Assembly: GCA_028284665.1 (NCBI GenBank)
Contig: JANQRG010000018.1
Coordinates: forward strand, 21,916-85,915
DNA: 64,000 nucleotides
Direction: 5' to 3'
Source: Croceivirga sp.
Lineage (GTDB): Bacteria; Bacteroidota; Bacteroidia; Flavobacteriales; Flavobacteriaceae
This document shows positions 9,407 to 18,630 of this stretch, piece by piece. The notes under the pieces are model-generated. The model saw only the letters and a list, made by a program, of their open reading frames with translations. It did no database searches and had not been told where the DNA came from. The position numbers were made by a program, and so were the translations under genes. Numbering within the stretch: the stretch's first letter is position 1; each line of letters opens with the position of its first letter.

Positions 9407-10273
9407 TTATCCCCTTCGCTTGAAATACCCTAAAAGCTTTTTAACATAGCTTTCATCTACTCTACAACTAATAATACCATTACCCGATTTGGTAAATGCA
9501 TCGTTGAAATAATCCACACGTTCCTGATGGTACTTCCAATAGTTATGCCGTACCTCCTTTGAACTTGTATTTACCAGGAGCTGCTTGCCTGTTTCTGCAT
9601 CCCGGACCTGAATAACCCCCAGATTAGGGATGTACTCTTCCTTTTCGTCGTATACCCTTATCCCGGTAACATCGTGTTTGTTGCCAACAATACGAAGAGT
9701 ATCTGAATAATCCTCAGCCATAAAATCCGATAGTACAAAAACTATTGCCCTTTTCTTCATCACATTGGTCAAAAATTTTAATGCCTCAGTGATATTGGTT
9801 TTTTGACTTTTGGGCTCAAACTCCAACAATTCACGAATTATCCGCAGTATATGGCTTTTCCCCTTTTTAGGAGGGATGAATAGTTCAATTGCATCAGAGA
9901 ACAAAATCAACCCCACTTTATCATTATTCTGCAGGGCCGAAAACGCCAGGGTCGCAGAGATCTCGGTAACCACCTCTTTTTTGAATTGATTGGTAGTACC
10001 AAAAAGTTCCGAACCACTTACATCTACCAACAACATCATGGTGAGTTCCCGTTCCTCCTCGAAAACCTTAACATATGGTTCATTGTATCGGGCGGTAACA
10101 TTCCAGTCAATAGAGCGTACGTCGTCACCAAACTGGTATTGTCTAACCTCACTGAACGTCATACCCCTTCCTTTAAAAGTAGAGTGGTATTCTCCTCCAA
10201 AAAGATGGTCGGACAATCTCCGCGTTTTGATCTCGATCTTACGTACCTTCTTTAAAAGTTCTTTGGTATCCAT
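9407..10273 (-). CDS. DUF58 VWA-type protein of the MoxR/Bat operon
   Basis: 288 aa from the ATG at 10273 (an upstream in-frame TTG at 10282 is less likely). It carries the DUF58 signature FGDDVRSIDWNVTAR (about 48-62) and a VWA-like fold with the MIDAS-like D84-V-S-G-S88. There is no membrane segment, so it is cytoplasmic. DUF58 proteins are constant partners of MoxR ATPases, which are thought to act on the VWA proteins as chaperones. It lies between moxR (67 bp upstream) and the 548-aa gene. Confidence 0.93.
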   Translation of the reverse strand: MDTKELLKKVRKIEIKTRRLSDHLFGGEYHSTFKGRGMTFSEVRQYQFGDDVRSIDWNVTARYNEPYVKVFEEERELTMMLLVDVSGSELFGTTNQFKKEVVTEISATLAFSALQNNDKVGLILFSDAIELFIPPKKGKSHILRIIRELLEFEPKSQKTNITEALKFLTNVMKKRAIVFVLSDFMAEDYSDTLRIVGNKHDVTGIRVYDEKEEYIPNLGVIQVRDAETGKQLLVNTSSKEVRHNYWKYHQERVDYFNDAFTKSGNGIISCRVDESYVKKLLGYFKRRG

Positions 10274-10340
10274 GGGATTCAAAGCCTATGGTTCCAGGTT
10301 CAAGCTTAAAAACAATTGTTGAACTTGAAACGTTACACGG

Positions 10341-11342
10341 TTAAGGCACTTCTACCTGATTGACTATTTTGTTGATGATTTCTTCTGAAGTGATATTCTC
10401 TGCTTCCGCTTCATACGTAATACCTATACGGTGGCGAAGAACATCGTGAACAATAGCACGAACATCTTCCGGGATAACATAACCCCGTTGTTGAATAAAG
10501 GCATAGCACTTGGAAGCTATGGCCAGATTAATACTTCCCCTAGGGGAGGCACCAAAGCTGATCAACGGCTTTAACTGTTCCAAGTTATATTTTTCCGGGT
10601 ATCGCGTGGCAAAGATGAGATCAAGAATATATTTCTCAATTTTCTCATCCATATACACTTCCCTAACCGCCTGTTGCGCAGATAAAATTTGTTTTAAAGT
10701 AACAACAGGTTTTATAGGCTCAGGTTTTTCATTCAGGTTTTGGCGAATGATCAATTGTTCTTCCGTTAACTTCGGATAATCAATCACAGTTTTTAACATA
10801 AATCGATCTACCTGTGCTTCAGGAAGGGGGTATGTACCCTCTTGTTCTACCGGATTTTGAGTAGCCATTACCAAAAACGGCTTATCCAATATGAAGGTTT
10901 CGTCTCCAATGGTCACCTGTTTTTCCTGCATTGCTTCCAACAAAGCGGATTGTACTTTCGCCGGAGCCCGGTTTATTTCATCTGCCAGTACAAAATTTGC
11001 AAAAATTGGCCCTTTCTTTATAGAAAAGTCGTTTTCTTTAATATTGTAAATGAGCGTACCGATAACATCGGCAGGAAGCAGATCCGGAGTAAATTGAATT
11101 CGACTAAAATCTCCTTTAACAGCTCTGGCCAAAGTATTTATCGCCAAAGTCTTGGCGAGACCGGGAACTCCCTCCAGTAAAATATGCCCCTGTCCAAGGA
11201 GACCGATCAACAAGCGCTCCACCATCTGCTTTTGGCCTACAATGGCCTTATTCATTTCCTGCTTAAGTAACCCTATAAATGTGCTTTCCTGTGCAATTTT
11301 TTCGTTTACCGCAGCAATGTCAATCGTTGTATTTTCCTCCAT
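10341..11342 (-). CDS. moxR: MoxR-family AAA+ ATPase, first gene of the Bat operon
   Basis: 333 aa. AAA+ ATPase of the MoxR/RavA clade: Walker A GVPGLAKT (58-65), Walker B with L119-A-D-E122 followed by INRAPAKVQSALLEAM, sensor 1 TQNP (161-164), and arginine-finger region near VDRF. It is proposed to drive folding or assembly of the VWA proteins encoded behind it. It is divergent from the aldo/keto reductase at 11486, so the operon promoter should lie in 11343-11450, where I see no clear consensus. Confidence 0.95.
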   Translation of the reverse strand: MEENTTIDIAAVNEKIAQESTFIGLLKQEMNKAIVGQKQMVERLLIGLLGQGHILLEGVPGLAKTLAINTLARAVKGDFSRIQFTPDLLPADVIGTLIYNIKENDFSIKKGPIFANFVLADEINRAPAKVQSALLEAMQEKQVTIGDETFILDKPFLVMATQNPVEQEGTYPLPEAQVDRFMLKTVIDYPKLTEEQLIIRQNLNEKPEPIKPVVTLKQILSAQQAVREVYMDEKIEKYILDLIFATRYPEKYNLEQLKPLISFGASPRGSINLAIASKCYAFIQQRGYVIPEDVRAIVHDVLRHRIGITYEAEAENITSEEIINKIVNQVEVP

Positions 11343-11485
11343 AAAAAATGATTGTCAGGTCTGGTTGCTATCAAGCTGCAAAATGAAAATTTATTTAAAA
11401 ATGACCTGTTAATTATTGGTTAAAAAAACCTGTGAGTCCCCAGTTTTATGACCCCTTTAAGGGATTTATGGTTATTTTCACAACC

Positions 11486-12358
11486 ATGTCTTTAACTACT
11501 TTTTACTCCAGAATTATAGCAGGGACAATGACGTGGGGAACTTGGGGGAAACAGCTATCCAAAAAAGAGATGACCCACCTTTTACAGCATTGCGTGGATA
11601 ACGATATCCGGGTATTTGACCATGCTGATATCTATGGGAAATATGAAAATGAAACTGAGTTTGGCGCAGCATTTAAGGATAGTGGAATTTCCAGGGAAGC
11701 GATCCAATTGATCTCAAAGTGCGGGATACAAATGACCGAAGGCAGAAAGAACCGCGTTAAGCATTATCAATATGATGCCGACTACGTCATCTGGTCTGCG
11801 GAAGAATCTTTGCGAAAACTACAAACAGAATATCTTGATCTTTTCCTGTTACACCGGCCAAGCCCCCTAATGGTTCCGGAAGAAATTGCAAAGGCGGTGG
11901 AAAGATTAAAGGCGGAGGGGAAGATAAAATCATTTGGAGTCTCCAACTTTTCACCTTCACAGATACAATTGCTGGAGACCTGTATCCCTGTGCAGGGCAA
12001 TCAGGTAGAATTTTCATTGACCCATACCGATCCAATGGAAAACGGTGTTTTTGATGATTGCATGGCGCACAAACGCACAGCTATGGCATGGAGTCCTTTG
12101 GGCCAGTTTTTTAGAGAAGATAGTGAGCAGGTACTGCGGATCCGTGAGGTAATAAAGGATTTAAAACAAAAGTATGAGGCAGATGAAAGCCAGTTGTTAC
12201 TGGCTTTTGTTTGTAAACATCCCGTTACCATTTTTCCGGTAGTGGGAACCACAAATACGGATCGTTTGGAAGCATCTTTGGCGGCCACCAGGATTAACTT
12301 AGAAGACCAGGATTGGTTTATGTTATTAGAAGCTTCAAAAGGAAGACCGGTACCCTAA
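11486..12358 (+). CDS. Aldo/keto reductase
   Basis: NAD(P)H-dependent oxidoreductase of the AKR family with a TIM barrel. Visible family features are the catalytic-type segment DHADIYGKYENE (Asp and Tyr), the barrel strand FLLHRPSP, GVSNFSPSQ, and the NADPH-binding end region FPVVGTTNTDRLEASL. I chose the ATG at 11486 (290 aa) because MSLTTFYSRIIAGTMTWG matches the usual family start; an in-frame ATG at 11432 would add 18 residues of unlikely sequence. It lies 12 bp before the SDR gene, so the two oxidoreductases are probably cotranscribed. Substrate unknown. Confidence 0.9.
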   Translation: MSLTTFYSRIIAGTMTWGTWGKQLSKKEMTHLLQHCVDNDIRVFDHADIYGKYENETEFGAAFKDSGISREAIQLISKCGIQMTEGRKNRVKHYQYDADYVIWSAEESLRKLQTEYLDLFLLHRPSPLMVPEEIAKAVERLKAEGKIKSFGVSNFSPSQIQLLETCIPVQGNQVEFSLTHTDPMENGVFDDCMAHKRTAMAWSPLGQFFREDSEQVLRIREVIKDLKQKYEADESQLLLAFVCKHPVTIFPVVGTTNTDRLEASLAATRINLEDQDWFMLLEASKGRPVP

Positions 12359-12370
12359 AACTTCCACTCA

Positions 12371-13126
12371 ATGAAAAAAACTGTTCTTATCACCGGAGCT
12401 ACCAGTGGTATTGGAAAAGCAACAGCAGAACTTTTTGCTGATAAAGGATTTCGCCTTGTTTTATGTGGGCGTCGTGAAGAACGTTTAGCGGATTTAGAAG
12501 GGACCTTGTCTAATAAAACGGATGTGGCGACCTTGAATTTTGATGTTCGCGATCGCGATGCTATAGGGCGCGCTTTGGGTACTTTGAAGGCCGAGTTTTC
12601 AGCTGTGGACGTATTAGTGAACAACGCTGGAAATGCGCATGGCCTCGATCCCATCCAAAGTGGTAGCGTAGAAGATTGGGACGCGATGCTTGATATCAAT
12701 GTAAAGGGACTGCTTTACGTGACAAAGGCCATTATTCCGGAAATGATAAAACGACAATCGGGACATATCATCAATATCGGTTCCTTGGCAGGTAAAGAAG
12801 TATATCCCAAAGGAAATGTCTACTGTGCAAGCAAGCATGCCGTAGATGCTGTTACCCAAGGAATGCGTATGGATTTGAACGCACACGGTATCCGAGTAGG
12901 GGCGATTAACCCAGGTCTGGTGGAAACGGAGTTCAGTGAAGTTCGATTTAAAGGTGATACACAACGTGCTAAAACGGTCTATCAGGGATATGCTCCTTTG
13001 AAAGCAGCAGATATTGCTGATATTATATACTTTGTTGTTTCCCGCCCGTATCATGTTAATATTGCAGATCTGCTGGTACTCCCAACCGCACAGGCAAGTT
13101 CTTCAATAGTGAAGAAGGAGTCATGA
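12371..13126 (+). CDS. Short-chain dehydrogenase/reductase (SDR)
   Basis: 251-aa classical SDR with a Rossmann fold. Cofactor motif TGATSGIGKATAE (residues 8-20), NNAG near 87-90, and catalytic Ser in NIGSLAGKEVYPKGN, followed by the YCASKHA motif (Tyr and Lys). It resembles the YdfG/serine 3-dehydrogenase-like group acting on small hydroxy-acids, although substrate cannot be read. Its end overlaps the next gene by 4 bp. Confidence 0.93.
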   Translation: MKKTVLITGATSGIGKATAELFADKGFRLVLCGRREERLADLEGTLSNKTDVATLNFDVRDRDAIGRALGTLKAEFSAVDVLVNNAGNAHGLDPIQSGSVEDWDAMLDINVKGLLYVTKAIIPEMIKRQSGHIINIGSLAGKEVYPKGNVYCASKHAVDAVTQGMRMDLNAHGIRVGAINPGLVETEFSEVRFKGDTQRAKTVYQGYAPLKAADIADIIYFVVSRPYHVNIADLLVLPTAQASSSIVKKES

Positions 13127-14259
13127 TCAATAAACGCCTCCTTGTCAAGAATCTCCTGGCCCATAATGATGAGAACAGTTTTTACGATAAAAAGCGCTTT
13201 ATCACTATCGGAGAAAAAGAGGGTAAGGCCAAATTCCTGAAACATGTGTGCGCTTTGGCCAATAGCAACCCCAAAAACAACTCCTATATCGTTGTTGGAG
13301 TAGAAGATGAGGACAACAAAATAGTGGGCGTGGACTTCTTTGACGATAGCAAGATCCAAAATTTGGTGAATGCCTATCTCGATAACCCTCCGCTAATTTC
13401 CTATGAAAATATTCCTTTTCCACACTTACCGGAAGGTAAAGTCGTGGGCCTTGTGACGATTAAGTCTAATGGAAAGGTATGTGCGTTGCGTAAAAATATC
13501 TGGAAGTATTACGGTGGAGCTGTTTTTTTTAGGGAAGGAAGTATCAGCCTTCCTAAGGCTTTCGATATTGAGTTAAAGGATATTAACTCTGAAAAGGTGG
13601 CTACCATTGAACAACATGCTAAAAACAATATCGAATTAACCTTAGACGGTGTTATTGATTTCATCAATAATCGGCATGCTGATCTGACCAGTCATTACAA
13701 GGTATTTAAGGAACAGTTTGTTGTTTGTTGGGCGGGCCACCGGAAAAAGGTAAAGGAAAAAACCTACTATTCCCGTGTGGATATTGAACTTATCAATGAG
13801 CAAGTAAAGCTTTTTTACTCCGCCCTGGACGAGGTATCTATCCATTATGATGAAAATACCTTTAGCACTTTGGAGTATGTGCAATTAGGATTGGGAAAAC
13901 AGCAGAAGTACTTTCCGTTAGAAGCTGTAACCCTAACGTTTTTGGAGAATGGAAACTACTCTATACAGAGCGAACTGGTTTTTGAACCCCCCTTATATGA
14001 CAAGAAGACCTTACATCATATTCTGAATACAAACAATAGCGTCCTACAAAAGTTAGAAAAAGGAATAACGTTGAATTCGTCTGAAAAAGTAGACCTCAGG
14101 CATTTACCGGACACCTACCTAATTTGCTATCTCAATGGATTTGAGGAGGCCAAAGAACAAATGGAACAGGCACGTCCGCTACTAAAACAGGTAGACCAGA
14201 ACATTTACCAGTCGCTAAAACTGTCCTTGCGCATTTTACGAAAAGTACGCTACAATTAA
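13123..14259 (+). CDS. AlbA_2/Schlafen-like putative nucleic-acid-binding protein
   Basis: 378 aa. The N-terminal 130 residues fit the AlbA_2 (Schlafen AlbA) family: GEKEGKAKFLKHVCALANS, then SYIVVGVEDEDNKIVGVD and VGLVTIKSNGKVCAL. Domains of this family occur in transcription regulators, RNA-binding proteins and some antiphage proteins. The rest (about 150-378) is not recognised. The ATG overlaps the SDR stop by 4 bp, which is odd for a nucleic-acid-binding protein and suggests coupling. It converges tail to tail on the amylosucrase gene with a 4-bp overlap. Confidence 0.75.
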   Translation: MINKRLLVKNLLAHNDENSFYDKKRFITIGEKEGKAKFLKHVCALANSNPKNNSYIVVGVEDEDNKIVGVDFFDDSKIQNLVNAYLDNPPLISYENIPFPHLPEGKVVGLVTIKSNGKVCALRKNIWKYYGGAVFFREGSISLPKAFDIELKDINSEKVATIEQHAKNNIELTLDGVIDFINNRHADLTSHYKVFKEQFVVCWAGHRKKVKEKTYYSRVDIELINEQVKLFYSALDEVSIHYDENTFSTLEYVQLGLGKQQKYFPLEAVTLTFLENGNYSIQSELVFEPPLYDKKTLHHILNTNNSVLQKLEKGITLNSSEKVDLRHLPDTYLICYLNGFEEAKEQMEQARPLLKQVDQNIYQSLKLSLRILRKVRYN

Positions 14260-16181
14260 TGCCACTTTCTTAACCAAAGCAGCTGGTAAGGGCGTAATTC
14301 CAGGAAACCGCTTTTTAAAGCAGTGGTGTCTCCTGTGATAAGGTTGTGGAATTCCTGATCTTTTAGATACCCTAAAGCCCCAATCCAGCTGGTTTCTACT
14401 ACCTGAGGATGTTCATCAAAATTGCAGAGTACCATGATCCCTTCATCTTTATCAGATCTGCGTTCATAAATAAGAACGTGTTCGTTTGCGGTATGATGGA
14501 GTAGGGTATTTCCGTTATCCGCAAAAACGGAGTTTGATTTGCGAATCCGTATCAGCTTCTTTATGATCGTAAAGATCTGGGAATGTATAGAATCCTTCTT
14601 GGAAAAGCTTGTAATCAATTCCCAATCTTGCTGTGGACGGTTTACCCATCTGTTATCCTGTCTTTTGTACTCATCTTCTAAAAAAGAATAGTCATTTAAG
14701 GCCCCTATTTCATCCCCGGCATAGATCAAGGGAATCCCGCCAAATGAGAGTATAAGGCCGTGTAACATTACGATCTTATCCCTGGATTGCTTAAGAAGTT
14801 CTTCATTCTTATCTTCCAGAGCCTTTTCTAACCCCAACAATGAAGCCGCGCTTCCGGTAATTCGTCCGTCACCAGTTTTTGGGTTATACATGAATAGTAG
14901 CCCCTTAGCCGGAGACCAATCGGTTCGTTGACAATAGTAATCCAGCAGGAATTTCCGATGACCCTGAGGATTCCAGCCCAATTCTTGTATATATTGGTCG
15001 TCCAATCCCAACCCGATATCATCATGACACCGAATATAATTGATCCAGGTACACGGATTGGGCTTCGTGGGCGCATTGATAAGTGTTTTATAAAGTAAGG
15101 CGGTTTTCTTTGTGGCAATTGAATTCCAAAGTAAGGCCATTAACGAGGCGTTGTATGCAATCTCACATTCATTTCCGGTTCTGATACCCTCACCAAAATA
15201 TTTAAGGATATCTCTTGGCGCTACAATGGCCTCCGCCAAAAGTATGGTGCTCGGTGCTACCACTTGCAGGCACATTCGAAAGAGGAAAACGATGGTATGG
15301 GCTTCGTCAAGGTTTTGGGAAATGGTTCCCATTTTTTTCCATAAGAATGCCAAAGCATCAAAACGGACGACATCGACACCCAGATTAGATAATTCCACCA
15401 AATTAGTCAGCATTTCCAGGAAAACCGTTGGATTGGTATAGTTTAAATCCCATTGGTAGGTGTTGAATACCGTCATTACCCATCGGTTCATCTCCGGAAT
15501 AAAGGTGTAATTACCAGGTGCGGTTTTGGGGAAGACTTCGGGTAAACTCTTTTCAAATTCATCAGGAACGGTCCTGTCGTTGTAGGTGTAGTAATACTGT
15601 TGATATTTTTCCTCCCCGGCTTTCGCTTTTACCGCCCACTCATGTTCATCGGAAGTGTGGTTTACCACAAAATCCAGCATCAAAAACATATTTTTTGAAC
15701 GCAATTTGGCTGTAAGGCTTTCAAGGTCTTTTGGGGTGCCGTATTTTGGATCTATTGTGGTATGACTGTTTACCGCGTATCCACCATCATTTTCTCCTTC
15801 AGGCCGGGTAGTTATGGGCATGATATGCAGAAAATTAATGCCCAGGTCTTCTAAATAGGGAATTTTTTTCTGAAGCCCTTTCAGGTCCTTACTGAACAGG
15901 TCTACATACAATTGCATACCTACAAGCTTTTCGGAGCGATACCAGTTTTCGGTATTTATGCGCACTAAATCCTGTTTTTTTAGATGAAGGGGGCGCTTGT
16001 CAAATAGCTGGTTGAGCAATACGAGCAAATCATTGAGCGCTACCTCCGATTCCGGATAAATTCTAAAAAATGCTTCTTTGATCAGTGTTAAATTGGTTGC
16101 CAAACGGAAGTCGAAGTGCGTTTTCATGTCAGCACTTGTTTGTTGTGACGCAAGCAATTTATGTAGCGTGGCCTGGTTCAT
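14256..16181 (-). CDS. Amylosucrase-like GH13 enzyme
   Basis: 641 aa, the length of Neisseria amylosucrase (about 636). The GH13 catalytic triad is readable: nucleophile D275 in VVRFDALAFLWKKMGT, acid/base E317 in LLAEAIV, and D387 in RCHDDIG. The sequence around these, including LWKKMGT and YNASLMALLWNSIATKK, follows the amylosucrase pattern rather than plain alpha-amylases. Amylosucrase moves glucose from sucrose to an alpha-glucan and frees fructose. A helical N-terminal domain (1-90) precedes the barrel, as in the family, and no signal peptide is present, so it should be cytoplasmic. The fructokinase 7 bp upstream in the operon would use the released fructose. Confidence 0.88.
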   Translation of the reverse strand: MNQATLHKLLASQQTSADMKTHFDFRLATNLTLIKEAFFRIYPESEVALNDLLVLLNQLFDKRPLHLKKQDLVRINTENWYRSEKLVGMQLYVDLFSKDLKGLQKKIPYLEDLGINFLHIMPITTRPEGENDGGYAVNSHTTIDPKYGTPKDLESLTAKLRSKNMFLMLDFVVNHTSDEHEWAVKAKAGEEKYQQYYYTYNDRTVPDEFEKSLPEVFPKTAPGNYTFIPEMNRWVMTVFNTYQWDLNYTNPTVFLEMLTNLVELSNLGVDVVRFDALAFLWKKMGTISQNLDEAHTIVFLFRMCLQVVAPSTILLAEAIVAPRDILKYFGEGIRTGNECEIAYNASLMALLWNSIATKKTALLYKTLINAPTKPNPCTWINYIRCHDDIGLGLDDQYIQELGWNPQGHRKFLLDYYCQRTDWSPAKGLLFMYNPKTGDGRITGSAASLLGLEKALEDKNEELLKQSRDKIVMLHGLILSFGGIPLIYAGDEIGALNDYSFLEDEYKRQDNRWVNRPQQDWELITSFSKKDSIHSQIFTIIKKLIRIRKSNSVFADNGNTLLHHTANEHVLIYERRSDKDEGIMVLCNFDEHPQVVETSWIGALGYLKDQEFHNLITGDTTALKSGFLELRPYQLLWLRKWH

Positions 16182-16188
16182 TTATGTG

Positions 16189-17133
16189 TTAAGAATCTAA
16201 CTGGCTTAAGTTAGGGAGCGCCACAATTGCCCCATATTTTGTAGTGGTGAGGGCACCAGCTTTATTTGCCTTCTCCACCATTTGAAGGAGGAGTTCCCAA
16301 TCAGAAAAGATGCTGTTAAAATCGTTTAATTGTGCAATTTGATAGAGCAGACAACCGATAAAAGCGTCTCCTGCACCAGTAGTATCCACTGGCTGGACCT
16401 TTATGCTAGGCACCGTTTCTGACTGACCGTTACAACTTATAAAGGTACCATCCTTACCCAAAGTAATAGCAATGATTTTAGCGCCTACAGTATGTAAATG
16501 ATTACACGCTTCCTCCACTTCGGTTTTGTCGGATAAGAGTTGAGCTTCCTCTAAGCTAAACTTGCATAAGTGGGATTTCTCAACAAACGAGAGGCTCTTT
16601 TTAACAAAGGATTTTTCGTTCTCTTTCCATAGGTCTCCTCTGAAATTGGGATCAAAACTGATAAAGGAATCCTGGGTCAAAGCATCAAACAGATAGTGCC
16701 CGTAGGCTTCTTCCAAAGGGCCGCCTAAAAGCGCTGTAGCTGCCCCGAAATGAACAATATTTTTAAAAAAGTACTTTTTTACGCCCGAGTCATATTTGAG
16801 TTCTTTGTCCGCTCCCCGGCTAAAGACAAAGTCACGCTCCCCATCTTCAGCCAGTGAAACGAAAGCCAAGGTAGTGAACGTTTTAGAACGCTGTGCTAGT
16901 GAGATGTCTACATTTTCCTTGTTCAGAACACTAAGCAAGAAGGTGCCAAAAGGATCTTTGCCCACACAACCTACAAAAGCACTTTTCCCCCCCAATTTGG
17001 ATATGGCACAAGCTACATTGGCGGGAGCTCCACCTGCTTTTTTTTTGAATTCTACCGCCTTGGATAAATCGTTGCCTTGATTCTCTGCAACAAAGTCAAT
17101 TAGCAATTCCCCGATACAGAAGACCTTATTCAT
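16189..17133 (-). CDS. PfkB-family carbohydrate kinase, likely fructokinase
   Basis: 314 aa from the ATG at 17133. Ribokinase/PfkB fold: N-terminal KVFCIGELLIDFV, GGAPANVACAISKLGG (PfkB signature 1), and DTTGAGDAFIGCLL near the C-terminus (signature 2) with the catalytic Asp in GAGD. The opening CIGELLIDF and the genetic pairing with amylosucrase point to fructose as substrate. It lies upstream of the amylosucrase gene in the same minus-strand transcription unit (7 bp gap), so together they would turn sucrose into alpha-glucan plus fructose 6-phosphate. Confidence 0.9.
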   Translation of the reverse strand: MNKVFCIGELLIDFVAENQGNDLSKAVEFKKKAGGAPANVACAISKLGGKSAFVGCVGKDPFGTFLLSVLNKENVDISLAQRSKTFTTLAFVSLAEDGERDFVFSRGADKELKYDSGVKKYFFKNIVHFGAATALLGGPLEEAYGHYLFDALTQDSFISFDPNFRGDLWKENEKSFVKKSLSFVEKSHLCKFSLEEAQLLSDKTEVEEACNHLHTVGAKIIAITLGKDGTFISCNGQSETVPSIKVQPVDTTGAGDAFIGCLLYQIAQLNDFNSIFSDWELLLQMVEKANKAGALTTTKYGAIVALPNLSQLDS

Positions 17134-17253
17134 GAACAAACCCTAATCTTAGGACAAGGTACACAGAAATTATCTATTGCAGAAGGGCTGTAAAACTTTA
17201 CACGAAATTGTAGTTCATACACGCAATTGTTTCTAATATTGCCAAAAAATTTC

Positions 17254-17979
17254 ATGGCCAAATTTGTAATTGGAGATATTCATTCTGGTTTAAAAGCATT
17301 AGAACAGGTTTTAGAACGTGCCAGGATACAAGCGGATGATCATCTGATTTTTCTAGGGGATTATGTTGATGGATGGAGCGATGCCTATGAGACCGTAGAG
17401 TTTTTAATTGCATTAGATAAGCAATATAAGTGTACGTTTTTACGGGGGAATCACGATGAACTGTGCAAGGAGTGGATGGTAACACGCAAAGAAAATCCAC
17501 AATGGTTGGCTCATGGAGGAGTGGCAACGAGGGACTCTTATCTCAAAGCCGGGGAGTCTAAATGGGAACATCATCTGGAATTCTACGGATCCCTTCTCAA
17601 TACCCTTCTGGATGAAAATAATAGGTTGTATTTACATGCGGGATTTACTAACCTAAAAGGGATAGCGCATGAATACTTTGAACAACTTTTTTATTGGGAC
17701 CGTACCCTTTGGGAACTTGCTAAAGCCTTGGATCCTATGCTCACGCCGGAAGATTCGGCTTTCCCCAAGCGACTCGTTCACTACAATGAAATTTTTATCG
17801 GACATACGCCACTTTCGAAAACCGGAAATGTTACCCCGCAAAAGAAGGCCAATGTATGGAATATGGATACTGGAGCGGCATTTAGAGGAGCGTTGACCAT
17901 TATGAACGTAGATACCAAAGAATACTGGCAAAGTGATGCCGTGTATACGCTGTATCCGGGAGAGAATGGAAGAAACTAA
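17254..17979 (+). CDS. Metallophosphatase (PPP-type Ser/Thr phosphatase family)
   Basis: 241 aa from the ATG at 17254; the in-frame TTG at 17227 would add nine residues. Calcineurin-like metal-site motifs are all visible: GDIHSG (D-x-H), FLGDYVDGW (GDxxD), FLRGNHDE (GNHD), and later LHAGF and GHTPL. This is the small bacterial PPP family, which removes phosphate from proteins or from diadenosine tetraphosphate; which one cannot be told. It is transcribed away from the fructokinase and ends in a strong terminator. Confidence 0.9.
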   Translation: MAKFVIGDIHSGLKALEQVLERARIQADDHLIFLGDYVDGWSDAYETVEFLIALDKQYKCTFLRGNHDELCKEWMVTRKENPQWLAHGGVATRDSYLKAGESKWEHHLEFYGSLLNTLLDENNRLYLHAGFTNLKGIAHEYFEQLFYWDRTLWELAKALDPMLTPEDSAFPKRLVHYNEIFIGHTPLSKTGNVTPQKKANVWNMDTGAAFRGALTIMNVDTKEYWQSDAVYTLYPGENGRN

Positions 17980-18012
17980 AAAACCGACCATTCACTTACG
18001 GTCGGTTTTTTA
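17978..18012. terminator. Bidirectional intrinsic terminator
   Basis: Perfect inverted repeat: AAAAAACCGACC at about 17978-17989 pairs with GGTCGGTTTTTT at about 18000-18011, with a 10-nt loop. It has T runs on both strands, and lies between two convergent genes, so it can stop transcription from both. Confidence 0.85.
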
Positions 18013-18033
18013 ATAGTAGCTTCCGGAGGGATG

Positions 18034-18603
18034 CTAGAATTTACCGGCTTTGTGCTCGTCCTGCCATTTTACCAGATCCTTCCATTTACCTTCATAGGCC
18101 ATTTTAGCTTGCATTGGCCATGAGGAGGGATCGTGAATGCGATAGCGTTCTCCCCCAGAGTCCAGTACTTCCTGGCATTTGGCCACAGATACCTCGGATA
18201 GTGCCTCCCAGGTTTTGATCTCAAAAGTGTGAAACAGGCCCTCTATTTTTGGTCCGATTCCTTCAACAATTTTTAAGTCGTCTTGTTTTACGCGTTTACC
18301 AAATGCGACCTTGGCGGCATCAGCATCAAAAGGAAACACCGAAGCCTCGGCTGCCAGCGAAGATACTGCTCCCTTGCCCTTATCAGCAGGGGATTTTTCA
18401 GCAGTATTCCTAGTGCTTTCAAGTTTTTTTGTGCAGGCTTCGAGATCTTTTTGCAATTGTGCATTTTTGTCTTTGAGCGCATCCAGTTCTGAAGTAGTAT
18501 CAATTACTTCTCTTTTACCCTTACCCCAATAATATCCTATTATTCCACAGATGAGGCCCACCAGTAAAGGAATTAACCAGCACCAAATAGTATCGAAATC
18601 CAT
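18034..18603 (-). CDS. Membrane-anchored protein with helix-hairpin-helix-like C-terminal domain
   Basis: 189 aa. One N-terminal membrane helix (about 7-26, LIPLLVGLICGIIGYYWG), a coiled coil (about 38-66), and a C-terminal domain with LKIVEGIGPKIEGLF, the GIGPK hairpin found in helix-hairpin-helix proteins and in the COG3743 group of predicted small DNA-binding or nuclease-like domains. The end RIHDPSSWPMQAKMAYEGKWKDL is conserved in that group. Function unknown. It lies 27 bp downstream of an OmpA-type gene on the same strand, which suggests an envelope or chromosome-to-envelope role. Confidence 0.7.
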   Translation of the reverse strand: MDFDTIWCWLIPLLVGLICGIIGYYWGKGKREVIDTTSELDALKDKNAQLQKDLEACTKKLESTRNTAEKSPADKGKGAVSSLAAEASVFPFDADAAKVAFGKRVKQDDLKIVEGIGPKIEGLFHTFEIKTWEALSEVSVAKCQEVLDSGGERYRIHDPSSWPMQAKMAYEGKWKDLVKWQDEHKAGKF

Positions 18604-18630
18604 AGTTATAAAGTTTTAGTGTTTTGCGAT

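Noticed and set aside
10283..10340. Imperfect repeat GGTTCAAG...CTTGAA between moxR and the DUF58 gene
   Set aside because: Short, with an uneven stem and no T run; may be chance or a small repeat. Not enough to call a terminator or attenuator.
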